Source: Bradyrhizobium cajani (GTDB lineage Bacteria > Pseudomonadota > Alphaproteobacteria > Rhizobiales > Xanthobacteraceae). From it: 64,000 bases of DNA. The translations under genes were made by a program, and so were the position numbers. Shown in pieces: positions 1 through 7,298 of the stretch. Within the stretch, counting starts at the first letter, position 1; the number at the start of each line of letters is the position of its first letter. The notes beneath the pieces were generated by a model. The model searched no databases and had not been told where the DNA came from. It worked only from the letters and a program-made list of their open reading frames with translations. Where the stretch lies: positions 124,001-188,000 of the forward strand of contig NZ_WQNE01000010.1 in assembly GCF_009759665.1 (NCBI RefSeq), given 5' to 3'.

Positions 1-929
1 GCAGCCTTGCCGCAACACCCGGGGTGCCGGGATGGTCGATGGCCGAGGTCTACTATCACACCTCGGTATCGGCGTTCGGCGCCGCGGCCGCGTCAAGAGA
101 AATTCAGATCGGCCGATTTCCGGCGGCCGTAAACGTCAACCTGGATCTGCATCTGAATGCGCAGGCCGATCTGGTGCTGCTCAACCCCACCTACACATTC
201 GCGACGCCGGTTCTGGGCGGACAATTGGCCATTGGCGTCACTGGACTGTTCGGGCGGTCGGCCGCCGATCTCAACGGGACGCTGACAACCGGGTTCGGAC
301 CGTTTGCGACGACGCGCATGGGAAGCATCGGCGACTCCGTCACCTCCATCGGCGACCTCTATCCGCAGGTGACGCTGAAATGGAATCAAGGCGTCCATAA
401 CTTCATGGCGTATGCAACGGGAGACATTCCCGTCGGCGCCTACGATCCAAACCGCCTTGCCAATCTCGGCATCGGTCACGGCGCGATCGATGGCGGCGGC
501 GGCTACACCTATTTCAACCCGCAGGCGGGACATGAATTCTCGGCGGTCGCGGGATTCACCTACAATTTTAGGAATCCGGACACGCAATACCGCAGCGGCA
601 TCGACTTTCATGTCGACTGGGGTGCGTCGCAGTTTCTCTCGAAGCAGCTTTTTGTCGGCCTCGTGGGATATGCCTATCAGCAGATCACCGACGATTCCGG
701 TCAGCACCCGATCCTGGGCGGTTTCCGGTCGCGTGTCGTCGGCGTCGGTCCGCAGATCGGGTATTTGTTTCCGGTTGGGGACATGCAGGGCTATCTGAAT
801 CTGAAAGGATACGGCGAATTCGCCGCGGAGAACCGTCCAGCGGGCTGGAATACGTGGCTGACGTTTTCTCTCTCACCGATGGCGCCTGCCAGCACCGTGA
901 CGCCAACGCGACGGATCGTGACGAAGTAG
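1..929 (+). CDS. Outer-membrane channel of the phenol meta-pathway type (SphA/MetA-like), 5' end missing
   Basis: The reading frame is open from base 3, so the gene begins before the window. A GTG at 24 could be mistaken for a start, but the residues before it (SLAATPG) continue the family's usual N-terminal region. The protein matches the COG4313 family of outer-membrane beta-barrel proteins, annotated as involved in the meta-pathway of phenol degradation and thought to let hydrophobic compounds through the outer membrane. Visible hallmarks are the early PGWSMAEVYYHTS stretch, alternating amphipathic strands with many Gly and aromatic residues, and an ending of the type expected for a barrel. 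The signal peptide lies outside the window. The substrate cannot be told. It converges on the serine hydroxymethyltransferase gene. Confidence 0.8.
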   Translation, partial: SLAATPGVPGWSMAEVYYHTSVSAFGAAAASREIQIGRFPAAVNVNLDLHLNAQADLVLLNPTYTFATPVLGGQLAIGVTGLFGRSAADLNGTLTTGFGPFATTRMGSIGDSVTSIGDLYPQVTLKWNQGVHNFMAYATGDIPVGAYDPNRLANLGIGHGAIDGGGGYTYFNPQAGHEFSAVAGFTYNFRNPDTQYRSGIDFHVDWGASQFLSKQLFVGLVGYAYQQITDDSGQHPILGGFRSRVVGVGPQIGYLFPVGDMQGYLNLKGYGEFAAENRPAGWNTWLTFSLSPMAPASTVTPTRRIVTK

Positions 930-973
930 GAGATCGAGCAAAGCGGATGTAAACGACATGCGACTGCCCGGAG

Positions 974-992
974 GGCGAGGACATACCTCGCC
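974..992. terminator. Hairpin between convergent genes
   Basis: A perfect 7-bp stem, GGCGAGG at 974-980 and CCTCGCC at 986-992 with a 5-base loop, lies between the ends of the channel gene and the glyA gene. There is no T run on either side, so intrinsic termination is only a possibility. It is a GC-rich stem in the right place, nothing more. Confidence 0.3.
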
Positions 993-1013
993 AACAGGAA
1001 CGCGGCCAGCGAC

Positions 1014-2285
1014 CTACGACGGCGCCACGATCCCCGGGACGGGAAAGGCGCGGCACATCTCGATGCTCTTCGCCCGGAGCCGTCCTACGACGGCCGCATC
1101 TCCCTTCGACCTGAGGGACTCTGCGATGAGTTCGGCGATGAGCCGCATCTCCACCTCGCCCATGCCGCGCGTGGTCGCGGCTGGCGTGCCGAGGCGAACG
1201 CCGCTCGGCTTGAGCGGCGGACGCGGATCATCGGGGATGATCTGCTTGTTTGCGGTGATGCCGACGGCGTCGAGAATGTGTTCAGCCGCGCCGCCGTCCA
1301 AGCCGGCGCTCGTCACGGTATCCACGACCATCATGTGATTGTCGGTCCCATCGGTGATCAGCTTCATCCCGCGTTCCATCAACGCTTCGGCCAGAACCTT
1401 CGCATTGCGCATGACCAGCCGTGCGTAGGCCTGATAGTCGGACGTCGCGGCCTTCTTCAGCGTCACGGCGGTGGCGGCCACGACATTCATGTGCGGACCG
1501 CCTTGCAACCCTGGGAATACCGACGCGTCGATCTTGCCGGCAAGCTCCCGGCGACAAAGAATGATTCCCCCGCGCGGCCCGCGAAGCGTCTTGTGCGATG
1601 TCGTGGTCATGATGTCGAAGCCCGAATCGAGCGGATTGCGCATGCCGTTGCCGGCGATCAGGCCGCCGTAATGGCTCACGTCGGCCATGGTCAGTGCCCC
1701 GACCTCATCGGCGATGCTCTTGAACGAAGCGTAGTCCAGATCGCGCGGATAGGAGCTGTAGCCGCACAGGACCAGCTTCGGGCGGACCTGACGGGCCGTG
1801 GCGCGAAGCGCGTCGAAATCAATGGCGCCGCCCTTCGACGGATGCGTCTTGTAACGGGCGAAGTTGAACAGTCGCCCCATGTGCGACACGGGCGCGCCGT
1901 GCGTGAGATGGCCGCCGTGTGACAGGTCCATCGCCAGTATCGTATCGCCGGGCTGCAACAGGCCGAGATACACGGCCTGGTTCATGGGCGAGCCGGACAG
2001 AGGCTGAACGTTGGCGTGCTCGGCGCGGAACAGCGCGCAAGCGCGCTGCCGCGCAAGGTTCTCTATCTGATCGGTAAATTCCTGGCCGCCATAATAACGG
2101 CGGCCCGGATAGCCCTCGGAATATTTGTTGGTGAAGACCGAGCCAAGCAGCTCGAGAACCTCCGGATAGGTGTAGTTCTCCGAAGGAATCAGCTCGACGC
2201 CGTCCTGCTGACGACGCTCCTCGCCCTCGAGCGCGAGGGCAATTTCCGCATCATTGACGTGGAGTTCATTCCGGAATGACGGCAT
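1014..2285 (-). CDS. glyA: Serine hydroxymethyltransferase (variant)
   Basis: PLP enzyme that interconverts serine and glycine with tetrahydrofolate as one-carbon carrier; cytoplasmic. The 423-residue length is normal. Recognisable motifs are IPSENY near residue 33, NKYSEGYPGRRYYGG at 53-67 and the PLP lysine in TTTSHKTLRGPRGG (K232). The cofactor Asp and the stacking His are D202 and H205, but the segment reads ADVSHYGGL where most GlyA proteins have a DxAHxAGL form. This may mark a second, specialised paralogue rather than the housekeeping copy. ATG at 2285 has AGGGAG about 8 bases upstream. The 211 bases upstream (2286-2496) hold no gene and no riboswitch that I recognise. Function as SHMT is well supported; the preferred substrate is less certain. 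Confidence 0.88.
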   Translation of the reverse strand: MPSFRNELHVNDAEIALALEGEERRQQDGVELIPSENYTYPEVLELLGSVFTNKYSEGYPGRRYYGGQEFTDQIENLARQRACALFRAEHANVQPLSGSPMNQAVYLGLLQPGDTILAMDLSHGGHLTHGAPVSHMGRLFNFARYKTHPSKGGAIDFDALRATARQVRPKLVLCGYSSYPRDLDYASFKSIADEVGALTMADVSHYGGLIAGNGMRNPLDSGFDIMTTTSHKTLRGPRGGIILCRRELAGKIDASVFPGLQGGPHMNVVAATAVTLKKAATSDYQAYARLVMRNAKVLAEALMERGMKLITDGTDNHMMVVDTVTSAGLDGGAAEHILDAVGITANKQIIPDDPRPPLKPSGVRLGTPAATTRGMGEVEMRLIAELIAESLRSKGDAAVVGRLRAKSIEMCRAFPVPGIVAPS

Positions 2286-2496
2286 GTCTGGGCTCCCTAA
2301 GACGCTGTGAAATCAGCTGAAAGGTGCCCAGGCGAACGGCGTTGGAATCCTTCGCGCTTCACCGTGGTCAATTCCACGCAAGCTCGCCAGTCGCGCGAGG
2401 GAGCGAAAGAGCCTTTGATGCTCATCGCAACCAGAAGGCTAATCAATCCCCGGCGGACTCACAAGGGTCTCGTCACTCATATTTCGAGGCTCAGCC

Positions 2497-3435
2497 TCAG
2501 GGCTGATGACCCAACTTCACGATCATCTTCGGGTGACGTTCGCTCAGGGCTTTCAACGCGAGCAGGTTCTTCCGGGTGCGTTCGCGGTCATCGATGTAGC
2601 TTCCGGGTTCGACGCCGTTGTCCCAGCCCCAGCGCGTGTGGCAGGTGTCGCCGGTCAGGAGCACCGGACCTGCCGTCGTGCGCACGACGAACGCCATGCT
2701 GCCCGGCGTATGCCCGGGACTCTGGATCGCAAAGAACGAGCCGTCGCCGAAGACGTCGATCACCCCTTCGAGCCTCCCATCCGGATCTTTCGCGAACTGA
2801 AGCTCCTGAAGCGGGGGCCTTCCGGCGAGGAAGCTGTCTTCCATCCCCTGCACGAACATGTGCACGAGGCTCGAATATTCGGGTTCACCGGGACCGGTGT
2901 AAATCGGCACGTCCTTTGGAACGTCCGGCATTCCGGAGATGTGATCGAGATGGAGATGGGTCATGAAGACACCCTTGAGCGGGACGCCTTCGGACTTGAT
3001 GACCGACAAGGTGTCCTGGCGGACCTGCATCCTCTCGATCTTGGCGAATGTTCTCAGCACCCAGCCGACCCCCAGGCTCGCAGGGTCCGCCACCAGCCGC
3101 TTCGAAACGCCGGTATCGACCATGAAGAATCCCTGGGTCGGATGCCGCAGCAGATGCGCATAGATCTGGATCGGCTCCTCGTGATCCCTGAGCCCGGCCT
3201 CGACGGCTTTCGGATCCTTCAGGTTGAGCAATCCCGAGAGATCGGCAATCCAATCCGCGCCGACAACCGTCTCGAGCTCGATCGGCCCCGGCTGATCGAT
3301 CAACGCCTCCATGGCCGCCGAGCTGATCGCCTTGCCAAGATTGGCAGGCTTCGTCGAATGAGAGGTCTGCGTGCACGCGGACAGCGCGACGATGGTAAGG
3401 GCGCCGATGACGGAGAGCCCTGATTTGCGGAGCAT
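2497..3435 (-). CDS. Metallo-beta-lactamase-fold hydrolase, lipoprotein
   Basis: Exported hydrolase of the MBL superfamily. The N-terminus MLRKSGLSVIGALTIVALSAC is a lipoprotein signal peptide with lipobox LSAC, so the mature protein should be lipid-anchored in the envelope. The zinc motif is THLHLDH, with further ligands in SPGHTPGSM, LTGDTCH and the terminal LGHQP. It resembles the AHL-lactonase/N-acyl hydrolase branch, but the substrate cannot be named from sequence. I chose ATG 3435 because AGGA sits 8 bases upstream; ATG 3450 (five residues longer) is the alternative. It is transcribed away from a LysR gene about 110 bp away, the usual arrangement of a regulator and its target. Confidence 0.82.
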   Translation of the reverse strand: MLRKSGLSVIGALTIVALSACTQTSHSTKPANLGKAISSAAMEALIDQPGPIELETVVGADWIADLSGLLNLKDPKAVEAGLRDHEEPIQIYAHLLRHPTQGFFMVDTGVSKRLVADPASLGVGWVLRTFAKIERMQVRQDTLSVIKSEGVPLKGVFMTHLHLDHISGMPDVPKDVPIYTGPGEPEYSSLVHMFVQGMEDSFLAGRPPLQELQFAKDPDGRLEGVIDVFGDGSFFAIQSPGHTPGSMAFVVRTTAGPVLLTGDTCHTRWGWDNGVEPGSYIDDRERTRKNLLALKALSERHPKMIVKLGHQP

Positions 3436-3484
3436 GATGTTTTTCCTCATTTTCTGCTGCCGCTTTTGCCCTGGACGGGTAGAA

Positions 3485-3497
3485 TAGCAATCGGCTA
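3485..3497. promoter_or_regulatory. Candidate LysR box between divergent genes
   Basis: TAGC (3485-3488) and GCTA (3494-3497) form an inverted repeat with 5 bases between them. It fits the T-N11-A form of LysR-type binding sites exactly and lies in the gap between the MBL lipoprotein gene and the LysR gene. AT-rich sequence follows on the LysR side and could hold its promoter. Confidence 0.45.
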
Positions 3498-3546
3498 AAA
3501 TCTTATATCGCCATCCATAATTGAATAGCCGCGCCGAGGAGTGAAC

Positions 3547-4524
3547 GTGGATCTGCAATGGGACGACTTGCGGATTTTTCTCGCCGTCTGCGATGCCGGC
3601 AGCCTGAGCGGTGCCGCGCGGCGGCTCAAGGTGAGCCAGCCCACCTTGAGCCGGCGGATTGCCGAGATGGAGTACGGGCTCGGCGAGCCGCTCTTCGTCC
3701 GCAAGAACCAGGGCATCTCCCTGACGAAGACCGCGACAAGACTGCTCCCCGCCGCCCAAGGCATGGCGCAGTGGGCGACGGAAGCCAGTCGCTCGCTCGA
3801 CGCAAAGACCTCACCCGTGAGCGGCCGCGTGCGCATCACGGCGGCACCGGCGTTCGCCTTCGATGTCCTGGCGCCGCTCGCTGAAACGCTCAAGCGGAAG
3901 CATTCGCAGATCACGCTCGAGGTTCTGGCCAGCACGGAGCTCCTGAACCTCTCGCGCGGCGAGGCGGACCTCGCACTCAGGAAACATCCGTCCGATGATC
4001 CCGATCTGATCACGGTCGATCAGGTGATCGTTCCGATCGGCGCCTATGTCAGCAGGGATTACGCGAAGAGCCTCCCCGCGAAATACGACTTCCGCGACGT
4101 CGACTGGATCGCGTGGGCGGGTCAGCACGAGATGGTGAGCCCGAATCCGCAGCTCGCCGGCAGGATCCCGGATTTTCGTCCCGCTTTCACATCCGACGAT
4201 TACAGTGTGCAGGTCGCGGCCTGCCGGGCCGGCGTCGGCGCGATGGTCCTTCTGAAGACCTCCCATCGGGTCAAACGACCCGGCGAGCTCGTGGAGCTCA
4301 AGCTCGAGCTTCCGGCTGCGCTCCGCCCATCCCTCACGATCATCTGCCACAAGCGCATGGCGGATCTTCCCAAGGTCAGAACGGTCGTCGAGCTTCTCAG
4401 GAAAGAGTTTGCTGATCTGCGGAAGAGCCAGCCGGCAGAGGAACGTCAAACGGCGACGTCGACAGCAAAGCGGGCAAGAGAAGCCGCCCCCAAGCGTTCC
4501 CAGCGCGAGGTGCAGACCGGGTGA
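3547..4524 (+). CDS. LysR-family transcriptional regulator
   Basis: DNA-binding regulator of 325 residues. The N-terminal winged helix-turn-helix (about residues 3-62) contains the classic stretch LSGAARRLKVSQPTLSRRI. The rest is a periplasmic-binding-protein-like effector domain. The C-terminal tail, rich in Lys, Arg, Ala and Gln, is longer than usual. GTG 3547 is preferred over GTG 3541 because the GAGGAG ribosome site covers 3536-3541 and would overlap the earlier codon. The expected target is the divergent MBL lipoprotein gene, probably with autoregulation through the T-N11-A site in the gap. The effector is unknown. Confidence 0.88.
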   Translation: MDLQWDDLRIFLAVCDAGSLSGAARRLKVSQPTLSRRIAEMEYGLGEPLFVRKNQGISLTKTATRLLPAAQGMAQWATEASRSLDAKTSPVSGRVRITAAPAFAFDVLAPLAETLKRKHSQITLEVLASTELLNLSRGEADLALRKHPSDDPDLITVDQVIVPIGAYVSRDYAKSLPAKYDFRDVDWIAWAGQHEMVSPNPQLAGRIPDFRPAFTSDDYSVQVAACRAGVGAMVLLKTSHRVKRPGELVELKLELPAALRPSLTIICHKRMADLPKVRTVVELLRKEFADLRKSQPAEERQTATSTAKRAREAAPKRSQREVQTG

Positions 4525-4564
4525 ATGTCGCCCCGAAGTCCAACCTCGCTCACGTCAATCCCTC

Positions 4565-5362
4565 TCACTCCTCCACCCGATACAGCCGCCACCGCTCCGG
4601 CACGCCCTTGAGCTGGTGCATGCCGTGATCGGCGAAGCTGATCGTCGACTGCGTCTTCAGGAGGTCCTTGACTGCGCTCGAGACCAGGACTTCGCCGGCG
4701 CGCGCCTTCGCGGCGACGCGCGTGCCGATGTGGAAGGCGAGACCGACCATCTCGCCGCCGCTCACCTTGTATTCGCCCGCATGCAGCCCCACCCTGATCT
4801 CGAGACCGAGCGTGCGCACGGCCTTCTGGATCGCGGTCGCGCAGTTGATGCCGGCAGCCGGCGCCTTGAACGTCGCCAGCACACCGTCGCCCGTCGTCAC
4901 GATTTCCCTGCCGCGCGAGGTCTTCAGCTCCTTGCGGACGGCCGCATAATAATGGCTCATCACCTTGGTCCAGCGGGCATCGCCGAGCTTTGCCGCCTTT
5001 GCGGTGGAGCCGACGATATCGACGATCAGGATCGTGGCGAGCGCCTGCTTGAGCTCGGCGCCACCGTCGGCGGCCCGGCGCCGGACCGCGATCGATCCGA
5101 CCAGCGGCTCATAGCGATGGCTGCGCCGCCGCGCGATCGCGGCCTTCGTGTAGTCCTGCGCACGCTGCGCCGTGCCGCAGCGAACCGTTTTCTCCTGCGG
5201 CAGACGCGTCCAGTAGACGTTTCGCCCGTCGCCGGCGCCCTGGACCTCCACGGCGCCCCACTTCAGGAAAACCACCGGGCCGACCCGCCGAACGCACCAC
5301 GCCTTCGACGTGTACCCGGAAACGTTGGACTGATGGACGCCGATGCGAAGGAATTTTGGCAT
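4565..5362 (-). CDS. Class III adenylate/guanylate cyclase with WGR-like N-terminal region
   Basis: Nucleotide cyclase of about 265 residues. The catalytic domain (roughly residues 95-225) shows the two metal Asp regions, VDIVGST and TTGDGVLATF, and the VGLHAGE segment; the product (cAMP or cGMP) cannot be told. The first 90 residues, with CVRRVGPVVFLKWGAVEV, then VRCGTAQRAQDYTKAAI and an aromatic end, look like a WGR domain, a module usually linked to nucleic acid or PARP proteins. This pairing is unusual. The start at ATG 5362 is chosen because the frame upstream is low-complexity and unlike protein; no good ribosome site is visible, so the start is uncertain. The gene stands alone. Confidence 0.75.
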   Translation of the reverse strand: MPKFLRIGVHQSNVSGYTSKAWCVRRVGPVVFLKWGAVEVQGAGDGRNVYWTRLPQEKTVRCGTAQRAQDYTKAAIARRRSHRYEPLVGSIAVRRRAADGGAELKQALATILIVDIVGSTAKAAKLGDARWTKVMSHYYAAVRKELKTSRGREIVTTGDGVLATFKAPAAGINCATAIQKAVRTLGLEIRVGLHAGEYKVSGGEMVGLAFHIGTRVAAKARAGEVLVSSAVKDLLKTQSTISFADHGMHQLKGVPERWRLYRVEE

Positions 5363-5469
5363 GAACGCGGCCGATCGGAAGACCGTTTGGGCGGAGCTGG
5401 CGACAAGCGTAGTCGTGCAATCCAGCGTTGGCAACAGGACTCCCATCCCGCCACCCTGCCCTCCGCATC

Positions 5470-5682
5470 CTAGGCTCCCCTGCCGCCTGCCTGCCTGCCG
5501 ATCGTGCAGCGCCATGCGGCCAGACGCTCGGCCGGATGTTGCGCCATCCATTCGGCGAGCTGCGGCGCGCCCATCAGGCAGGACTGCATCGTCACGTCGG
5601 CGAAGTCCGAGGTCGTGACGACCTGTTCACGACAGTCCGTCGGCGACGAGAGACTGCAGAGCACGGCAATGATCCTGATCAT
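5470..5682 (-). CDS. Small protein of unknown function, last gene of a three-gene set
   Basis: Seventy-residue protein beginning MIRIIAVLCSLSSPTDC. The first part is hydrophobic enough to be a weak signal or anchor segment. Three Cys residues and the phrase TMQSCLMGAPQLAEWMAQHP are the most distinctive parts. ATG 5682 has GAGGGAG upstream at good spacing, and its start lies one base after the stop of the upstream gene, which implies translational coupling. I do not recognise a named domain. The family looks like a small conserved hypothetical of Bradyrhizobium-type genomes, but this is from memory only. Confidence 0.6.
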   Translation of the reverse strand: MIRIIAVLCSLSSPTDCREQVVTTSDFADVTMQSCLMGAPQLAEWMAQHPAERLAAWRCTIGRQAGGRGA

Positions 5683-5683
5683 C

Positions 5684-5908
5684 TCACGCGAGCTCCCTCG
5701 ACCAGTCGTATTCGGCTCTCGCGGCCGAGCGCGCCACCGACCTGGCGGCATCGACGCTCGAGGCTTTTTCGGCGCGCCGCTGATAGTCATCAGCCAGCAT
5801 CTTCAACCGCGCCGCAACCACCTCGTCGGTCATGCTTCGGGCCGCGCGGAGCAGGCTCTGCGCAGTCTCCATATATTCCTTGCCTCGTCGTGACATCTGA
5901 ATCGTCAT
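5684..5908 (-). CDS. Small helical protein of unknown function
   Basis: Seventy-four residues, charged and almost wholly helix-forming (SLLRAARSMTDEVVAARLK, then AARSVARSAARAEYDW). No signal peptide or metal motif. Its ATG overlaps the TGA of the upstream Cys-rich gene (ATGA) and its own stop lies one base before the next start, so the three small genes must be co-translated. Function unknown; length and composition suit an adaptor or a small protein-binding helix. Confidence 0.6.
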   Translation of the reverse strand: MTIQMSRRGKEYMETAQSLLRAARSMTDEVVAARLKMLADDYQRRAEKASSVDAARSVARSAARAEYDWSRELA

Positions 5909-6123
5909 AGGACCCTCGTGCGGTTCTCTGGAAGCATGTCGAAGGCGATCGGGAAACGGCCCACCCAGTCGCGGTCATCCTGACGGCGGGTCGCGAACCG
6001 TTCGACGCACTTCTTCGAGCAAAGCGGCTTGCGCCATGCGTAGTACCGGACGAGACCGAACTTGCCGTCGCAAACTGCGCAGCGCCTGGTTGGACAATGA
6101 AGATTTCCGGAGCAGCTTGGCAT
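5905..6123 (-). CDS. Small Cys-rich zinc-ribbon-like protein
   Basis: Seventy-two residues with two CxxC-type pairs, CPTRRCAVC near the start and CSKKC in the middle. The spacing suggests one structural zinc, as in small treble-clef or ribbon proteins. RYYAWRKPLCSKKCVERF is the most conserved-looking stretch. ATG 6123 has AGGAGA upstream. It is the first gene of the three-gene small-protein operon running down to 5470. No catalytic motif; a DNA, RNA or protein-binding role is inference. Confidence 0.6.
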   Translation of the reverse strand: MPSCSGNLHCPTRRCAVCDGKFGLVRYYAWRKPLCSKKCVERFATRRQDDRDWVGRFPIAFDMLPENRTRVL

Positions 6124-6307
6124 TGACGTCTCCTGTTGTTGTCACGCCGGATGTCGCCGATCACCTCTTCGAAACCAGCCTACGAGTCCTGCGCGGCGAT
6201 CTCTTTCAACAAGGCGCCCTCGATTGCCCATCCGCACGACGGGCGGCCCTGCGCATGAGGGCTGGGCCGGCAACCGTGCGTTCGCGCAAGAATGAGCAGG
6301 GATGCAT

Positions 6308-6340
6308 GAAAAAAAGCCCGGCCTCTGGCGAGACCGGGCT
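6308..6340 (-). terminator. Rho-independent terminator of the outer-membrane protein gene
   Basis: Read on the minus strand, a 7-bp stem AGCCCGG/CCGGGCT (6334-6340 with 6315-6321) is followed by a run of seven T. It begins about 25 bases after the stop of the barrel gene at 6366 and is the clearest intrinsic terminator in the window. Confidence 0.85.
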
Positions 6341-6365
6341 CAGCGACTGGAACGGGTCGTAAAGG

Positions 6366-7100
6366 TCAGTCGAACTTGTACATGAGCGCCGCGCGGACCG
6401 CGTGCGTGTCGAGCGTGAAGACCTGATTGTCGAACGTCGGCGGACCGAGACGGCCCGAGGTGTTGCCGAAATTGTCGTAGAGATACTCGCCGCGAGCGAT
6501 CACGTTCGGCGTCACCTTGAAATCGATGCCGCTGCCAACGGTGAAGCCGACGCGCGTGGCGCTGTTGCTGTAGCCGGAATAGGCGACGCCGTTGAACGCG
6601 GTGGGCGCGATAAAGTTCAGATTGTCGTGCACGCCGGCAATCGCGGCACCGCCGGCGACGAACGGCAGCCAATTGCCGAACGAGTAGCCCAGGCGAGCGC
6701 GCGCATGGGCGGTCCAGTCGATCTTGTTGTCGATGGACGCGATGTTGGTCGCCAATCCATTGAACGGCGTTCCAATGGCGCGCGAACTGCTCACGTCGGC
6801 CCAGTTGCCGTCGAATTCGACACCGAGAACCGTATTGCGGACCTGGATGTTGGCGCCGACGATGCCGCCGGCGGTCCAGCCCGACGTGTTGTACGAGCCC
6901 GGGCGATAGGGCGCCGTCTCATCGGAGGACCATTCGTTGGTGCCCCACGCGCCGCCGGCGGAGACGCCGAGATACACGCCGGTCCAATCGGTGATCGGCG
7001 CGGCGACCGGAGCCTTGGTGTAATGCGCCGCAAGGTCCGCCGCGGACGCCGCGGAGCTCAGGGCGGTGGTTGCGATCAATGCGACAACGATTTTCTTCAT
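6366..7100 (-). CDS. Outer-membrane beta-barrel protein, Omp31/porin-like
   Basis: Export signal MKKIVVALIATTALSSAASA is followed by the typical rhizobial Omp25/Omp31-type start (ADLAAHYTKAPVAAPITDWTG) and alternating beta strands, ending in AALMYKFD with a terminal aromatic and charged residue suited to BAM-dependent insertion. About 244 residues. Such proteins are abundant surface barrels without a defined enzymatic role. ATG 7100 is chosen for the signal peptide and for GGAAAG upstream. A strong terminator follows the gene and an inverted repeat lies in its leader. Confidence 0.85.
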   Translation of the reverse strand: MKKIVVALIATTALSSAASAADLAAHYTKAPVAAPITDWTGVYLGVSAGGAWGTNEWSSDETAPYRPGSYNTSGWTAGGIVGANIQVRNTVLGVEFDGNWADVSSSRAIGTPFNGLATNIASIDNKIDWTAHARARLGYSFGNWLPFVAGGAAIAGVHDNLNFIAPTAFNGVAYSGYSNSATRVGFTVGSGIDFKVTPNVIARGEYLYDNFGNTSGRLGPPTFDNQVFTLDTHAVRAALMYKFD

Positions 7101-7116
7101 GGCTCGACTTTCCAGC

Positions 7117-7142
7117 AGTTCGGTTAAAGCGATGACCGAACT
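7117..7142 (-). promoter_or_regulatory. Inverted repeat just upstream of the outer-membrane gene
   Basis: AGTTCGGT at 7117-7124 and ACCGAACT at 7135-7142 are exact reverse complements separated by 10 bases. The repeat ends 17 bases before the start codon. It could be an operator or a hairpin in the mRNA leader close to the ribosome site. Confidence 0.4.
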
Positions 7143-7298
7143 CATACTTGCCGTTCAGCGATCTGGCTGTAGTCGGAACGCCACATAGGAATTTGCGAGG
7201 CGCGCGCTGCACGCCATCCGACGGCATGGCACGACGCGAGGCGCCGCCAACTGCCGGCGGCTGTTTACGGATGGCGCGAGAAGCAGTGCGCGCGCGCC

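Noticed and set aside
2286..2496. Possible glycine or SAM riboswitch upstream of glyA
   Set aside because: I could not find the conserved core segments of either class; nothing beyond a ribosome site is visible.
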